Assembly (NCBI GenBank): GCA_001414485.1
Contig: LLEY01000007.1
Coordinates: forward strand, 1-64,000
Length of the DNA stretch: 64,000 bases
Source of the DNA: Calycina herbarum
Lineage: Eukaryota > Ascomycota > Leotiomycetes > Helotiales > Pezizellaceae
Reading direction: 5' to 3'
Shown here: in pieces, positions 44,317 through 56,868 of the stretch
Layout: each line of letters opens with the position of its first letter
Position numbering within the stretch: the first letter of the stretch is position 1
Made by a program: the position numbers and the translations under genes
Notes under the pieces: model-generated
What the model was told of the DNA's origin: nothing
Database searches by the model: none
What the model saw: the letters and a program-made list of their open reading frames with translations, nothing else

Positions 44317-45978
44317 ATGGGTCCATTATCGTGGCTAGGGGCCGTCGTTGGAACAGTAAGTAACTTTCCCTTCCAAACTCAGAGAAGCTATTTTGCTAAC
44401 GTCAATTTCAGTGGATGGGAATCCATATTCTCATCTTCATCTACAACATCTACCTCCACCCCCTCCGCAACATGCCCGGCAACAAACTCTCAGCTCTCTC
44501 AGAACTCTACACTTCCTACCTTCTCATAACTGGCGAGTATTGTCGCAAAACCCTTGATCTCCATGAAAAATACGGTTCAGTGGTTCGTACCGGCCCACGA
44601 GAACTCTCTTACAACACACTCACGGCTTTCAACGAAATCTACGGCGGTCGCTCAAGAACTGATCATGTTTACGAAAAGAATCCAGTCGCATATATTCAAG
44701 GTACACATGAAGCGAAGAATGTCTTTTTTGCACAGTCAAAGACCCATGGACGACTTCGGAAGATCATTGCTCCTGCTTTTTCGGAGAGTAGTGTGAGGGA
44801 GGTGGAACCTACGATTAAACAACAGGTTGATGGCTTGATTCGTGCGCTTCATGATAGGAGCGGGAAGGGGAACTTTCCTTCCAAGGATGGGGTTGTGGAT
44901 ATTGATGCTTGGGCTACTTATATTGTTTTTGATCTCCTCTCTGCACTTTCTTTTGGGGAAGCATTTGGCTGTGTGGAGAAGGGGGAGGAACATCCTTGGG
45001 TTACGAATATCTTTGGGGTTATTACTCATGCTACTTTTGTTCAAGCGGCCCATCGTCTGAAACCTTATCATAAGATTCTTGAGAGGTTCTTTATCCCTGA
45101 ATGGTTGGAGGGAAAGTTTGAAAGACATCTCGATTGGACGAAGAAGACTCTCACGAAAAGACTTGACAATCCTAATTCGACGAGAAAGGACTGGCTTACC
45201 TTTTATGAGAAGGGAATGGATCGAGAAGAACTATTTGATAGTTTCAATGTTTTGATTGCTGCGGGTGGCGAAACTACAGCTAGTACCATCGCTGCGGTGC
45301 TTTATTATTCTACTCATACCCCTGGGGTGATGGAGAAGTTGGCCAAGGAAGTGAGAAGTGCGTTCACGGGGGAGAATGAGATCAATATTGCGGAGAGTAA
45401 GAAATTGGTGTATTTAAGGGCGGTTATTGATGAGACTATGAGAATACATCCTGCTGTTCCTGTTGGATTGCCGAGAATTGTTCCGAAAGGGGGGCGGTTT
45501 ATTGATGGGCAGTTTGTTCCTGGTGGGGTTAGTGTTTCCTTCCCATCCTCCCTCTCTTGATTTGGATACTAATGTGTGAACAGACATGGGTGTCAGCATC
45601 TCAAATGTCAGCCTGTCTCTCGCCAATGAACTTCTTCGAGCCGAGAACTTTTCACCCGGAACGTTGGTTGGGAGATCCACGGTTTGAAAGTGACAATCGT
45701 GCTGTTTTCTTCCCTTTCTCGCTTGGGAAGAGAAATTGCATTGGTCTTCAGTAAGTCCTCCTTCCCTCCTCCCACAATCTCCATATATATGGGGGTGGTG
45801 TTGACGTGAATTGGATAGTTTTGCACTCGCCCATATCACGCTTATTCTGACGAGGATGATCTGGGATTTCGATATTGAGCCTATGCCCGGAAATAAGAAT
45901 CCAATGAATTTGAAGGAGATGGGGATTTGGGAACCGCATAGTTTGTGGATTAGAATTACCGACAGGGTATTTGATTGA
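44317..45978 (+). CDS. cytochrome P450 monooxygenase
   Basis: A 493-residue microsomal-type P450. Exons: 44317-44355, 44412-45527, 45584-45750 and 45819-45978; introns of 56, 56 and 68 nt, all in phase. The N-terminus MGPLSWLGAVVGT-WMGIHILIFIYNIYLHPLRN is a membrane anchor followed by a hinge. Family motifs: AAGGETTAS in helix I (oxygen activation), DETMRIHP (ExxR, helix K), NFFEPRTFHPERWL (PERW), and the haem-binding loop FSLGKRNCIG with its Cys ligand. The sequence HEKYGSVVRTGPRELSYNT near the start is typical of fungal secondary-metabolism P450s. It needs electrons from NADPH-P450 reductase, encoded elsewhere. It lies about 0.8 kb downstream of the methyltransferase and 1.4 kb upstream of the NmrA-like gene, all on the plus strand. 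The substrate cannot be predicted. Confidence 0.92.
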
Positions 45979-47354
45979 GGGGTCTTTGATGATTTTGTGG
46001 GTTTGTGTCACGGGAAGGGGGAAGGGGGAAGCAGAGAGTTGTATCATGGGTTTAGATTTCTTCGTCAACTTGGAAATACCTTTCGCTACTTTATTAGACT
46101 CTTAAATAAAAGTTAATGTTTTGCATTCACAATCGAGTTGAGAAGACCACTTCCAATCTCTAGCACTAATGAAAAGCTGCTATTGATGGTGAGTGTATTG
46201 AGGGATTGCGATTGCAGATGATGAAAATAAATTCATCACGACAACCATTCTCAAGACCATCTCATAAATTCTTCCAAACCTAGGCCTTCAAAATCCAAAA
46301 CTCATTGAGTCATCAGTCGATATTCTGTGTTCCACTCTCGAGTCCATCACCGCATTCCACATTCCCCCTCCTCTCCTCCCACCAGCTCCAAGACAATGAT
46401 ACACCATACCCTCTCATTCTCACAACATCCCAACAGTCCCAGATCAGCCCACTTCTTGGTTCACGAAAACAACAACCTCCAACTTTCCGTAAAACCCTTA
46501 CATTCCGGTACCACGGGTTCCATAAACCTCACCACGTTTCTTCCCCTCATTTGATCCATCGATCTCGGATTCTTGCCTCGATACCTCGGGGTGTCACCTA
46601 CGCACGTTGCACACATGGTTACATCGTACCTGAGCCGTGTTCGGCTGTTTCCATAAAATCAGTAATAAATTGACAGGCAGCGGGTGTATCCTTTTACGAG
46701 GGTACTTGGTCTGTGTCGATATCGCACCAAGCCAACCTCTAGTAACACAGCGGCCCACCCCTGGACTGTGTAACTCGTAAATGTGCAATACACGACCTCC
46801 TTGAAGCTCGAGACATTACTTCATGATTCTAGATACTAGATTTGATGTCGTGCATATGTTTTATGGGAATGTGCATTTGCTCTCTTACAAAATATCTTGG
46901 CATCATGATTGGCGTACAATCAATGATGTGAGAGATGAGTGTGGTATGACGCGTCTCAATATTACCATGTCTAACCTCGGAAGTACGAAGCGGAGCATAG
47001 ACGCGGGGGTCAATTGAGACGGTGAAGAGGCTTCGATGGCGTTTTGTTATACGAAATCCAGCTTACACCAGACAGTCGATCACTAAAACCTGTCATACCA
47101 CCAAATGCAAAGCGAGAAAAGAATTTTCTTCCCGCTCAGATCCGAGAAATATGTGGGAGTTTTTATCAAGGGTACCGGAAGCCCCTTCCCTGCCTGGAGA
47201 AAAGAAGTAACCAAAAACACTCCCACTTTCCCACTTCACCATCACCCACCCCTTTTCCGCCCACCCAACTTAAGCGAAAAGTCTCATTCACTTCACTTCT
47301 CAGTTTTCTCTTTTCCCAGGTATCCGAACATTACAATCCCAAACCAGCCTCAAC
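45979..47354. other. intergenic upstream of the NmrA-like gene
   Basis: No supported gene. Plus-strand frames at 46305-46673 and 47044-47362 are Ser/Pro-rich and overlap in several registers. The pyrimidine-rich ttcac/cccacc tract at about 47220-47330 just before the start is like fungal promoter and leader sequence. Confidence 0.4.
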
Positions 47355-48587
47355 ATGAGTAGAAAGGTCGTCTCCGTCTACGGCGCAACCGGCAATCAAG
47401 GCGGCTCCGTCGTTCGTTCCCTCCTCAAAAACTACAATGAATTCTCCGTCCGCGCCATAACACGAAACCCTGGATCAGAAAAAAGTCAACAACTCCAAAA
47501 TCTTGGAGCAGAGATTGTGCAAGCAGATGGGTGGAATAGTGAGAGTATGATTCAGGCTTTTCATGGGAATTATGGAATTTTTGTTAACATGAACTCGGAT
47601 GATTTTGTAAGTTGAAACCGACCGGTCCTGGTTGGGGGCTGACATGAGAACTCTGGAAAGGTATTAGCAGATGACAAGGCCCCAACTGAATTCGATCTCG
47701 GAAAATCTATCATTGATAGTGCTGTGACAGCAGGAGTCCAACATCTAGTCTTCAGTTCTGGGCCCTCTTGCTCCGAACTCACAGATGGAAAAGTAAACAT
47801 GAAAGCCATGAACAGTAATTTCCCTCCCCCTGCCAAATTCCCGTCCAATTCCCATCCTATTACACCTGAAGCATGAGCATGTCACTCTCCCTTTTCTCAC
47901 GATCTTACTAACCCCCTTCCAGTGAAAAACAAAGTCCAAAAATATGCCGAATCCCTCGGCAAATTCAAAACCATAACTCCCATCTGCGCAGGCTGGTTTC
48001 TAGAGAACTTCCTCGAAAAAGCCGTAGCACCGATCTTCGGTGGCTTCCCTCACATGCAGGACAAAGAAGGGCTTCTCACATTTAACGTCCCCTATTGGGG
48101 TGGCAAAAATGATGTCCCATGGTTAAGTATCACTGATGACTTCGGGGACATCGTGCATGGTATATTCCTAGACCCCACGAGATGGAATGGGAAGAATATT
48201 CATGGACTGTCTGATATCAAGACCTTTGATGAGATGACTGCTGAGTTTGAACTTGGTGAGTTTCTACTTTTTCTTGATGGGGCAGCGTGGAATAGAAAAG
48301 GAGGCTAATGAAAAGTAGTGAGTGGAAGGAAATCACGTTTCGTACCACTCCTCCCATCTTGGGAAGCTTTTGATACCCATGGGATTCCTCAACTTATCGA
48401 TGTCAAACTCATGTTTGGTTTAACTCAAACTACCGGCGGGATATACTTTGGAGAGCCGACGGAGGGAAATACAGCTGCGAGTCTCAAGATCGCTGGTGCG
48501 AGAGCTTGTGGGAAGAGTGGGAAGGATTTGCAATTGAGGACTGTGCGGGGTTGGTTTGAAAGAGCTGTTAAGAATGGCCAAATTTGA
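47355..48587 (+). CDS. NmrA-like NAD(P)-binding protein
   Basis: A 335-residue protein of the NmrA-like atypical short-chain dehydrogenase family; members act as redox-sensing regulators or as reductases. Exons: 47355-47606, 47661-47814, 47923-48255 and 48319-48587; introns of 54, 108 and 63 nt, in phase (the last acceptor is AGTAG, giving FEL-VSGRKSRF). The Rossmann loop is VSVYGATGNQGGSVVRSLL at residues 6-24. AITRNP (Arg for NADP phosphate) and GAEIVQADGWN follow, then HLVFSSGPS and the ICAGWFLENF stretch typical of the family in place of a YxxxK catalytic pair, which I do not see. The C-terminal lobe includes a short helix-rich region and WFERAVKNGQI. As the last gene of a plus-strand series with a methyltransferase and P450, it could act in the same pathway, or simply be a neighbour. 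Confidence 0.88.
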
Positions 48588-50640
48588 ATTGTAGCGAGCT
48601 AGTTCTGATTTTTCTGCTGGTGGCCTGACTGTTTATGATGATTTTGAATGAGATGTTAACTTTATACTACCAGCCTAAAATAATGGAATGGAAGAAAATT
48701 CATAGTCACTTCAAGTTCTTCTGTCTACCTCGTTACTTATGACAATCCCACTTCCAGCCTTATCATAATTCGAGTCTATGTCTAGGTTGCTTATGAAACA
48801 AATTGACATACATTATTTAACAACAGGCTCCAATAATTTGCGAACTGAATACGAATTATAGGTTACCTATGGATAAAGTATATATTCTACGAATAGCTGT
48901 AAATTCCTTTCTTCCAAAACAAGTTCTAATCGTTACGTCGTTCAAATAAATGGAAACAGAGAGGAACTGGATTCCCAGGTAAACTAAATGATAGTTACGC
49001 AATCTGCACTCAATTCCAAAAAAACCCCCTGTTGGTAGGTGACCTACCAATAGACCACAAATGTCGAAGGTCAATTTGTTGGCCGCCTACAAATAGCGAG
49101 AGCTTCTATCCCTGGGTAACCCACAAAGAGCTATTGGAAAGAGCTGCCAAGTAACCTAAAAGACAGCTGCCCAGTACGCAATTGTCTTTTAATACTCGAA
49201 GAACTGCTATCGGTAGGTGACCTCCCAACAGACCTCGAAATTTTAAAGAACAATTTGTAGGTTACCTACGGACTGTAATTACTGCGGGTAGCTCGGAAAT
49301 AGTTGCAATTAATTATTCCTGAAATGGGGATTGGTTCTGGGTTGCCCGGGAATGGTACTAACTACTATTCCTAGGTTGTCTATGAATATCTATACATATT
49401 TCCTCCTACTTTTCTGGGTTACCCAAAGCTATAGCTTCCTTCGTCTTCGCACCCAGTTCTCATAATCCAGTTTACTATTTCAAACTTATACACTCTTTCT
49501 CCTCATAAATAGCCCAGCTGAACCTTTTTTTGGTTTCCTCAAATCTACTTCTTCCTCTCCTCTTCAATTCCCATTTCGTTATAGTTTCCAAGTCAACTTG
49601 GAGATATGAAGTAAACATCACTCCCCCTTCCCTACTTCATCTTCTTGACCCTTTGACACACCCTAAAAAACAACCACCCGAATGCCTGGGTGGAGAAATC
49701 TAGATAAATTCTATGTTTTGAGAGGAAACCAAACATTTGGTAGACTCACTCCTTCCTTGAGTCGCCCGTTACCAGGGTACGAGTTAGTCGCACCTTCCTC
49801 GGAAAAACAAAATTACCTCTAGCTAGCAACCTCGTAGGGATTCAAAGCTAAGAAAGATAGACTGTCTAAGACTCGGTTTCCCTCGTCTAGAGTTGATTAA
49901 AGTGACTTACTCCTTACTTCTCTATCACAAGTTCCCGTAGCTCACAAGCGTGAGAATTTGACTAGAACTGCTCTACTACTCCTAGTCTCAATTAGTAGGG
50001 TATTTCAATATCTCAGGGGCTTTTGCCCAATTAAAGCCTACTTAGGCATTCCGTGTAGGAAAGCAAAACAAAGCAGCGAATCATCATAAAGAGAGGATCA
50101 TTCAAAATATCAACAATCACACCCGGCCAAATGCCACACCCTCTAACCAACCCAACCTCATCTCTATTGAAGAAGCTAAAATCGCAAAATGTTAATACCT
50201 ACCTCATCTCAACTTGAATTCGGGTTCTAGAGCTGTAATTCGGCAGACAAAGGTCGGAAGGGACTGTCACGTGCGTCGGGGGAAAATGTGGCCCGGGCTG
50301 AGGTGGTTCGCTCTTTCCTTCAGAATAGCAAGTCGCCCTACACGGCCAGGGCGTAGCAACTCGAGACAATCCAGACCAAAGCCAGGAAAAAGTAGACTGC
50401 CCAAGTTCCGAGAATCCAGGGTAAGCTGTTACTTTCTCGGATGGGCTTGTCCCAGCCGCCTGCCAACTAGGGTAGGGTCAATTGAAGCAATAGCCGTACT
50501 CAGGTGGAAACGAATAATCATTGGAGATATCAACAAAAACAGAATTAGAAACTTAAGTACCCCCCAAAACGCCCCTCCCCCTCCAAACCAACCCACAATT
50601 CCCAACTTCATTATTCATAAACAAAAGTATACAATCACGA
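48588..50640. other. 2-kb AT-rich intergenic with short repeated phrases
   Basis: No gene. Between about 48840 and 49400 the phrases taggtgacct(a/c)ccaa.agac, aggttacctacgga and ggttaccta recur several times on both strands, suggesting a diverged local repeat. A plus-strand frame at 50214-50744 ends in His/Pro-rich low complexity over the 3' end of the condensin gene and is not called. The 3' flank of condensin lies at the right end. Confidence 0.4.
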
Positions 50641-53600
50641 TTAACCGGTCATCTCAACATCATCATCATCATCACTCAAAAGACTCTCCACCAAACTATC
50701 CCTCGTACTCTTCTCCCCAACATCCCCCTCCGCAACAACAGTAGCAGTATCATCATCATCATCCTCTTCCTCCTCAACCTTGACCAATTCCGTCTTATCT
50801 CCCTCTCCCACCTCCGTCCTATCCTCAACAACAGTCCTATCAACCAGGACAGTATTTTCATCCCCGACAATACTAGCATCCCCAGCCATACTAGGAGCGA
50901 CACTACTCTTCCTGCTCTTAGGAGCTGACTTCTCTCTCTCAGTCAAGTTATTGACAATTTTTCCGAGACTGACATGGATTTTGAAAAGGGCGTTTCGGCC
51001 TGTGGCGTCTGGGATGAGCTTCTCGTCGATCGCGACGGAGATTTCTTCGTAGACTTCACGGATCAAGGATTCCGTTGAGGCGGGGGAGATGTAGAGTTTA
51101 GCCAGCAAGGGGGCTAGGGATTTCTTTTCTTCGCCTGTTTTTTTGTTAGTATTGTACAAAAGTGAAAGAGGGGAAGGGCGAGGGAAACTTACGCGAAATA
51201 CCAGAACCTAGTCTCTCAATCAAATCCCTCGCAAACCCCAAATGCACGTCTCCATTAACCGCCTTCTTTGCGCCCTCATCACCAAGAGTAAGTTGATTCC
51301 CAGGAACATAACACTTCCTAGGATCCGTCCAGTCCACCAAATGTGCACCGATAGTACTCAAACTAATCATCTCCCCCTCCGCATCCCCCTCATCATCCAT
51401 CGTCTCCCGAATCTCAAAGAGTTTATGCATAGCATCCAGCGCAACCTTCTGCATCTTTTCCTGATTCTCCTTCCGGGAGAAACTATACACAGGCAGGAAA
51501 TAGGATAAGGCTTGTCGAACTCCTTGATTCGATGCTGAAGAGGGGTCGAAATATAGAACGACGAGAGTTTTGAGAAGCTCATCTATTGCGAGGGAGGAGT
51601 CGGAGATCACACGTCCTAGCATGAGTTTTGCGACGGAGACCGTGGCGGCGGCTTGGACTTCTGGCCCCTTTGAGTTCGACTTGAGTGCCTTAAGGTAGAT
51701 CTTCAGAAGCGCAGGGTTGGATTCCAGAAGGTGCGCACCATGTGTGTTCAGAATATCCGTCAAGATTTGGAGTGCGGTGATCTGGAGGGTGGAATGACCC
51801 TTGGTATAGAAATGCATGAACAGCGTCAAGTTCTCCTCAGCCAGCGACTTGTCGAGTAAAGCGCAAAGTCCCAAACATAGAAGTCCTCGCTCTCTAACAG
51901 GTACCTCGTGACTTCGAACTGCTGGTACGATGAGGTTGTTGAGACATGCGACAAGGTCGACATTATGTTGGAGGTTTCCCTCGACATTTTGGAGCATGCA
52001 TTGCACGATATGAAGACATTTCATGTTAACCATGATCTCTCTGATCGCTCTATCTTGCGCTTCTTCTTCCGTTAATTCGGGATTTTTGCTATTTTTGCTT
52101 GTGGCTCCGGGAGTGCCCTCGTCGCTGACTACTGATTTGGCGGAATGGAAGGACTCTTCTGCGTCTTCTTCGGAGGGCTCTGGGAGGTCTTCGTCCATGA
52201 TTGTGTCATGAACATCGCGAACGGCTTCGAGGACAACACTGATGAATTCTTTTTCTCCGGCTGCGTCGCCGGCACAGATACCCCGAAGGGCCTCAACGGT
52301 GAGTTTTGTTACTTCTTCTGGGAGGTCGGGGATGGAAAGTGATTGTCGGAGAAGAGCAAACATCTTTCGACGACCGACTTCATCTGAGTAGTCTACCGTT
52401 AGAGCAATTTGAAGCATTTGTTCTACGATGAATTCCTGCTCCACGGTATCTTCTTCTTCTTCGTCCTCGGTTGGTCCTTGTTCGTTCACTCGCTTCACGG
52501 CTTCAACAAGAACAGTAATGTAACGGTGGAGGTAAAATGCGAGTTTGGTGACTTCTGGCATCTTCTCTTCAATCAAAGACTCGAATTTTCCATTGCCTTC
52601 ATTCAAGCAGAAGTCATTGAAGCTTCGAGCCATGAAAATAGATTCAGCACTCAAAGTATCCCAGAAGTAGTCATCGAGGTTGACAGCATCCCGATAATCT
52701 GGACGACCCTCCCAGAACCCCTTCATGGCTTCCAGTGCAACACCATTTTCAACACCTGAATTGACAACATCGATACGCTCCAGAAGTTCGAGCAAACCAT
52801 CGAAACTTGGTCCTTTAGGCTCCGCATTTCCTTCCTCGGTCTCCTCGACCTCAGCGGTACCAGCACAATCCTCAATCCACCTCTCTCGGAATAGCTTGCC
52901 AGCCGCCTTTCGTACATTATCATCTCGATCGCGGAGACCCCACCTAAGAAGCTTTTCTCTCATAGACAAAGACAAATGCCTGAAATCCCCGAGAGAAGGA
53001 AGCAGACGTGAGTAAAGTGCTCGACGAGTGGCGGCATCTTGATCTCGAGCTCGCTCCAGCAAGAAAGGCAGAGTATTCGGAAGAATAGGTAGATTAACCA
53101 ACAAAGACCGTCGAACATCCGCACTTGGATCATTTTGAAGTATTTCGAGAAGCTTGTCAAGCAATCCAGCTCCAGAATCATCATCATCACTATCCTCCGC
53201 CTCCCCCTCCGCTTCATTCCCAGCAAGTCTTCCCAATCCCAAAACAGCCTGCACCCGAACCATAGCCTCCTTATCATGAATCCTCTTCAACAACCCATGT
53301 CGCAGAAGTTGGAATAAATCATCATCAATAGCCTCCAAAGAATTGATAATATGACTTATAAGTTGCGTACTCCGATACCTCACAAACTTCTCCTTCGCCG
53401 TCAAAAGCGGAAGTACAGTATTCATCAAATGAGAAGTAAGTCTCGTACTAGGCGTCTCAACCATCACCCCCGTCTCATCCGCATCCTCTGGCACCAATTC
53501 ATTATCCTTCTCACAAGCATGTTTCAAAAACAGCCCAATAAAGCGAATCGCTCGTTCGCCTACACTTTCGCTCTTCTTCACTGGCATAACGCGTAGTACA

Positions 53601-53935
53601 CATCTTGTGAATTCGTAATTAAACTGCTCCTCGTCGAAATCTTCCGCTCCGGTTTTGGCCTTTTTCGAGGAGGTGGGTTCGTAAACACAGGCTTCTTGGA
53701 TTTTGCGCAGGTTGATTACGAGTTTTCGGTGGGAGGCTGTGGTTCGTTGGGCGTCTTTGAAGATGGTGGAGGTTTGGGTTCGCAATTCGTTATCTTCTGT
53801 TTCTTCGGGGATTTCGACGTAGGGGGTGGAAACTCTGGATGCTGTTGAGGCGCGAGAGTTGAGCGTTAGGGCTGAGGACTTGCGCGATACGGCGGCAGAG
53901 GTCCTGGTTGACCTTGAAGATACCCTTCCAGGCAT
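50641..53935 (-). CDS. YCG1: condensin complex subunit 3 (CAP-G / Ycg1)
   Basis: A 1078-residue HEAT-repeat subunit of condensin, which compacts chromosomes in mitosis. Exons 53935-51193 and 51134-50641, with one 58-nt intron (GTAAGT, branch TACTAAC, ACAG) giving GIS-REEKKSLAPLLAKL. The N-terminus is Ser/Thr-rich (SRSTRTSAAVSRKSSALTLN). Family features: TRCVLRVMPVKKSESVGERA, AIRFIGLFLKHA, DKEAMVRVQAVLGLGRL, DPSADVRRSLLVNLPILPNT and DRDDNVRKAAGKLFRERW, the HEAT units of the kleisin-binding region; then KCLHIVQCMLQNV, VPVRERGLLCLGLCALLD and QGVRQALSYFLPVYSFS of the C-terminal half. Several acidic loops (DSDDDDS, EDEEEEDTVEQEF) and a long acidic tail (VEEEEDDDDDTATVV) are present. Length is near the family norm (about 1000-1100). 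It is divergent from the cysteine synthase gene with only about 300 bp between the starts. Confidence 0.95.
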
Positions 53936-54239
53936 CTTGAATGATTGTTATGTCCTTATTTGGGTGGGTATGAGCGACTCGATTCGCAGGGCGTCGTTTT
54001 CGAGGATCGCGCTGGTGTGTTTCGTAGTTGTCGTGAGTCGTTGATTCAGTTTATTTCCTTCAGATTGAATCTGACGCGTTTGTGTATTTTTTGTTGTTGT
54101 TTGGTTGTTGGGAGAACAGGCACGTGTAGATAGCGATGAGACACGATAAGGAGGAACCTTGACAAGGGCGTTGACGTGCTATGAGCCGCCTCGGCCTCGA
54201 AGAAATCAATTTAACAATTACCTCAATTACACTCTCAAA
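53936..54239. promoter_or_regulatory. divergent promoter of condensin and cysteine synthase genes
   Basis: A 304-bp stretch between the two start codons must hold both promoters. Open plus-strand frames over it are the antisense of the condensin 5' end. No specific element could be assigned. Confidence 0.5.
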
Positions 54240-55412
54240 ATGTTTAGACTAGGCATACGGCGTTTTACCACCTCAGCTGTGAGAAAAGCCCAGCTCGAGG
54301 CTCCCAGCGCATACACAGTTGGCATCTCAAAAGCCCAAGGAGTTGCAAAGGGACTGACAGAAGGTAAGCTCCCACGCCTGCCCCTCCTTGAGCTCAGAAG
54401 CTAACAATTCATAGCGATTGGCAACACCCCTCTCATTCGATTAAACAAAATCTCCGACGCTACAGGATGTGAAGTCCTAGGAAAAGCAGAATTCATGAAT
54501 CCCGGTGGATCGATCAAGGACCGAGCTGCTCTATACGTCGTAAAAGATGCCGAGGAGAAAGGGCTGTTAAAGCCTGGAGGAACGGTTGTGGAAGGAACCG
54601 CTGGGAATACTGGTATCGGATTGGCACATGTCTGCAGGTCAAAGGGATACAAACTTGTTATATACATGCCAAACACGCAATCGCAAGGGAAAATCGATTT
54701 ATTGCGTCTACTGGGCGCAGAGGTGTATCCAGTACCAGCAGTCGCATTCGATAATCCGGAGAATTACAATCACCAAGCTAAACGCCATGCGGAACGATTG
54801 GAGAATGCTGTTTGGACCAATCAGTTCGATAACATTGCCAATCGAAAAGCGCATATCGTGACGACTGGGCCGGAAATCTGGGAACAGACGAATGGAAAGG
54901 TGGATGCTTTTACTTGCGCCACAGGCACAGGGGGAACTTTGGCTGGTGTCACACGATATTTGAAGACGGTTTCTGATGGGAAAGTGAAATGCTTTCTTGC
55001 GGATCCTCCGGGGAGTGTTTTGCATTCGTACATCAGTTCTGGTGGGAACTTGATTGAGCGAAGTGGTTCTAGTATCACTGAGGGAATTGGACAGGGACGG
55101 GTTACGGATAACCTCCAGCCCGACATAGATCTTTTGGATGGATCTATGACTATTAGCGATGAGAAGAGTATTGAGATGGTCTACAGATGTTTGGATGAGG
55201 AAGGATTATATCTAGGAGCGAGTTCATGTTTGAACGTAGCAGCTGCAAAGGAGGTCGCTGAGAAACTTGGCAAGGGAAATACCGTGGTGACAGTTCTATG
55301 TGATGGGGCATACAGATACGCCGACCGTCTGTTTTCGAAGAAATGGTTGACTGAGAAGAAACTTCTTGATGCGGTACCCAAGCACCTGGAGAAATACATA
55401 GTCCTTCCATGA
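54240..55412 (+). CDS. cysteine synthase-type PLP enzyme, probably mitochondrial
   Basis: A 373-residue fold-type II PLP enzyme of the O-acetylserine sulfhydrylase family, of the fungal branch with an N-terminal extension (S. pombe cys12-like). Exons 54240-54363 and 54415-55412; intron 51 nt, joining GLTE and [10 protein letters not shown]. The N-terminus [18 protein letters not shown] is basic and hydroxylated without acids, as in a mitochondrial presequence. Cofactor lysine: [13 protein letters not shown]. Substrate loop: [11 protein letters not shown], where canonical enzymes have TSGNTG. Phosphate-binding loop: [12 protein letters not shown]. The insert [18 protein letters not shown] is typical of this branch. 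The reaction would be O-acetylserine plus sulfide to cysteine, though related enzymes can have other beta-replacement roles. The end is [10 protein letters not shown]. It converges with the next gene, their stops 69 bp apart. Confidence 0.92.
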
Positions 55413-55480
55413 GCTCCCTTTAGTCTACAGAATTTCTACATGTTGTACATACAAGAGCTATTTTTGCCAAAGATCTTGGT

Positions 55481-56652
55481 CTATGATTCCGGCTTCCCAA
55501 ACTTTTCTTCATACAGCTTGACACCTTCTCGCTCTTTCATAGCTACCCACTCGCTCGCAACCAATTCCTTATACACAGCTGTGAGATCAGCACCCAACGA
55601 CGATGTGATCTCCTTCAGTCCAACCGCAACATCCGAGCTAGGCTCCAAAACCTCCAGTGCGGCGTCCAGAGAGTTGTATGTGATCATGCGTGTCCGTAAC
55701 CAACTATGCTTCTCGCCCATACGTTCCTCAGCAGACGGTGGCGTGAGCTCCTCTTTGCTCAAGCTCAGTAGTCGACCAGCATACTCTTCAACACTTTTCT
55801 TCACATCCTCACCTCCTGGTTGTTGTGCACGCTTCGCAGCAAGACCGAGAAGTGGTGCGAGGACTTGTATCGAGCGTCGTGGATCTCTCTCTGGGGATGA
55901 GGGCGCATGTTTTGGATCATCCATCAACTCAAACATGTTTTGGCACCAGGATAATGCCTTCTTTGTCTCGGCAGCTTCCCAATCTGCCTTGACTGCCTTT
56001 CTATAAAATACCCGTACGGTGTCTGCGGCAGTTTCGATGTTGGCTAACACGAAGCCTGTAGCGGATGATTGTCTGATATATGCGAGCACCAGATCCTCAC
56101 GACTAGCCTCTCCAAAGAGTCGCACAAATCTTCGCGTCCATACTGGGGATTTTGGTATAGCAGACCGGGCCTTGATGAGACCCTCGAGTAATGGTAGAAT
56201 ATTGTCCATGTCCTTGGCTTCCATCTTCGATGTGATTGTATGGACCGCTTTCTTGACATTTGGGAGATTTTGTACGAGCGGCTCGAGGCGGAATTTCTCG
56301 CCGTTGATGTTTGCAGTTACCTCGTCGTTTTTGAGCATCTGCTTGTACTTTCCTCTGAAAACGAGGTTTTGTTGCGTTTCGGAGAGGTAGGCTGGCATGA
56401 TGTATGATTTGCGAAGGGTTTCGAGGGCGGTATCGATTTCTTCGGAGGAGGTTTTTGTAAATGAAGGGACGGCACCTAGTAGTGATTAGCATCGGAATTA
56501 ATGGGAGGAATAGTGTACAGCTTCTTACCTGGCTTTTGCCATGATCTGGAGCTTGAGAATGTTCGTGCTTGAAGGGGGGACCATTTTAAGGAAGATTTGG
56601 CTGCACACTGGCCATGGCGACGCAGGCTCTGCGACAGCATTGAGCTATTCAT
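55481..56652 (-). CDS. putative mitochondrial protein of unknown function
   Basis: A 372-residue protein from exons 56652-56529 and 56475-55481 (intron 53 nt, GTAAGA...CTACTAG, in phase at QKP-GAVPSFTK). The N-terminus MNSSMLSQSLRRHGQCAAKS followed by SLKWSPLQARTFSSSRSW has Arg/Ser and no acids, a strong mitochondrial targeting type. The rest is alpha-helical: YIMPAYLSETQQNLVFRGKY, EPLVQNLPNVKKAVHTITSK, LPLLEGLIKARSAIPKSPVW, LAYIRQSSATGFVLANIETA and a C-terminal KEREGVKLYEEKFGKPES. Helical arrays like this occur in mitochondrial RNA or ribosome-associated proteins, but I do not recognise the family. It is divergent from the mitochondrial ribosomal gene IMG1 with about 215 bp between starts, a shared promoter that fits a mitochondrial role. 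Confidence 0.78.
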
Positions 56653-56868
56653 CTTGGGAGTAACTACAGGTGATGAGGCCTGTGTATTTTTGGCGGGCGT
56701 TCTTCAATTGATGGAATGGTTTGGATGTATTTTCGGAGGCTGTAGAAAATTGTCAAGGCTCCCTCGGTCTCCTTGAGCAGGGGCCAATCACAGCCTCGCC
56801 AGATTTTTGTCTTTGGACTCAACCTCACGAACTTGAGCCTCGACGACCTCCACTCTTCAAACACCACC

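Noticed and set aside
50214..50744. 176-codon plus-strand frame
   Set aside because: Ends in His/Pro/Ser low complexity that is antisense to the acidic tail of condensin YCG1.
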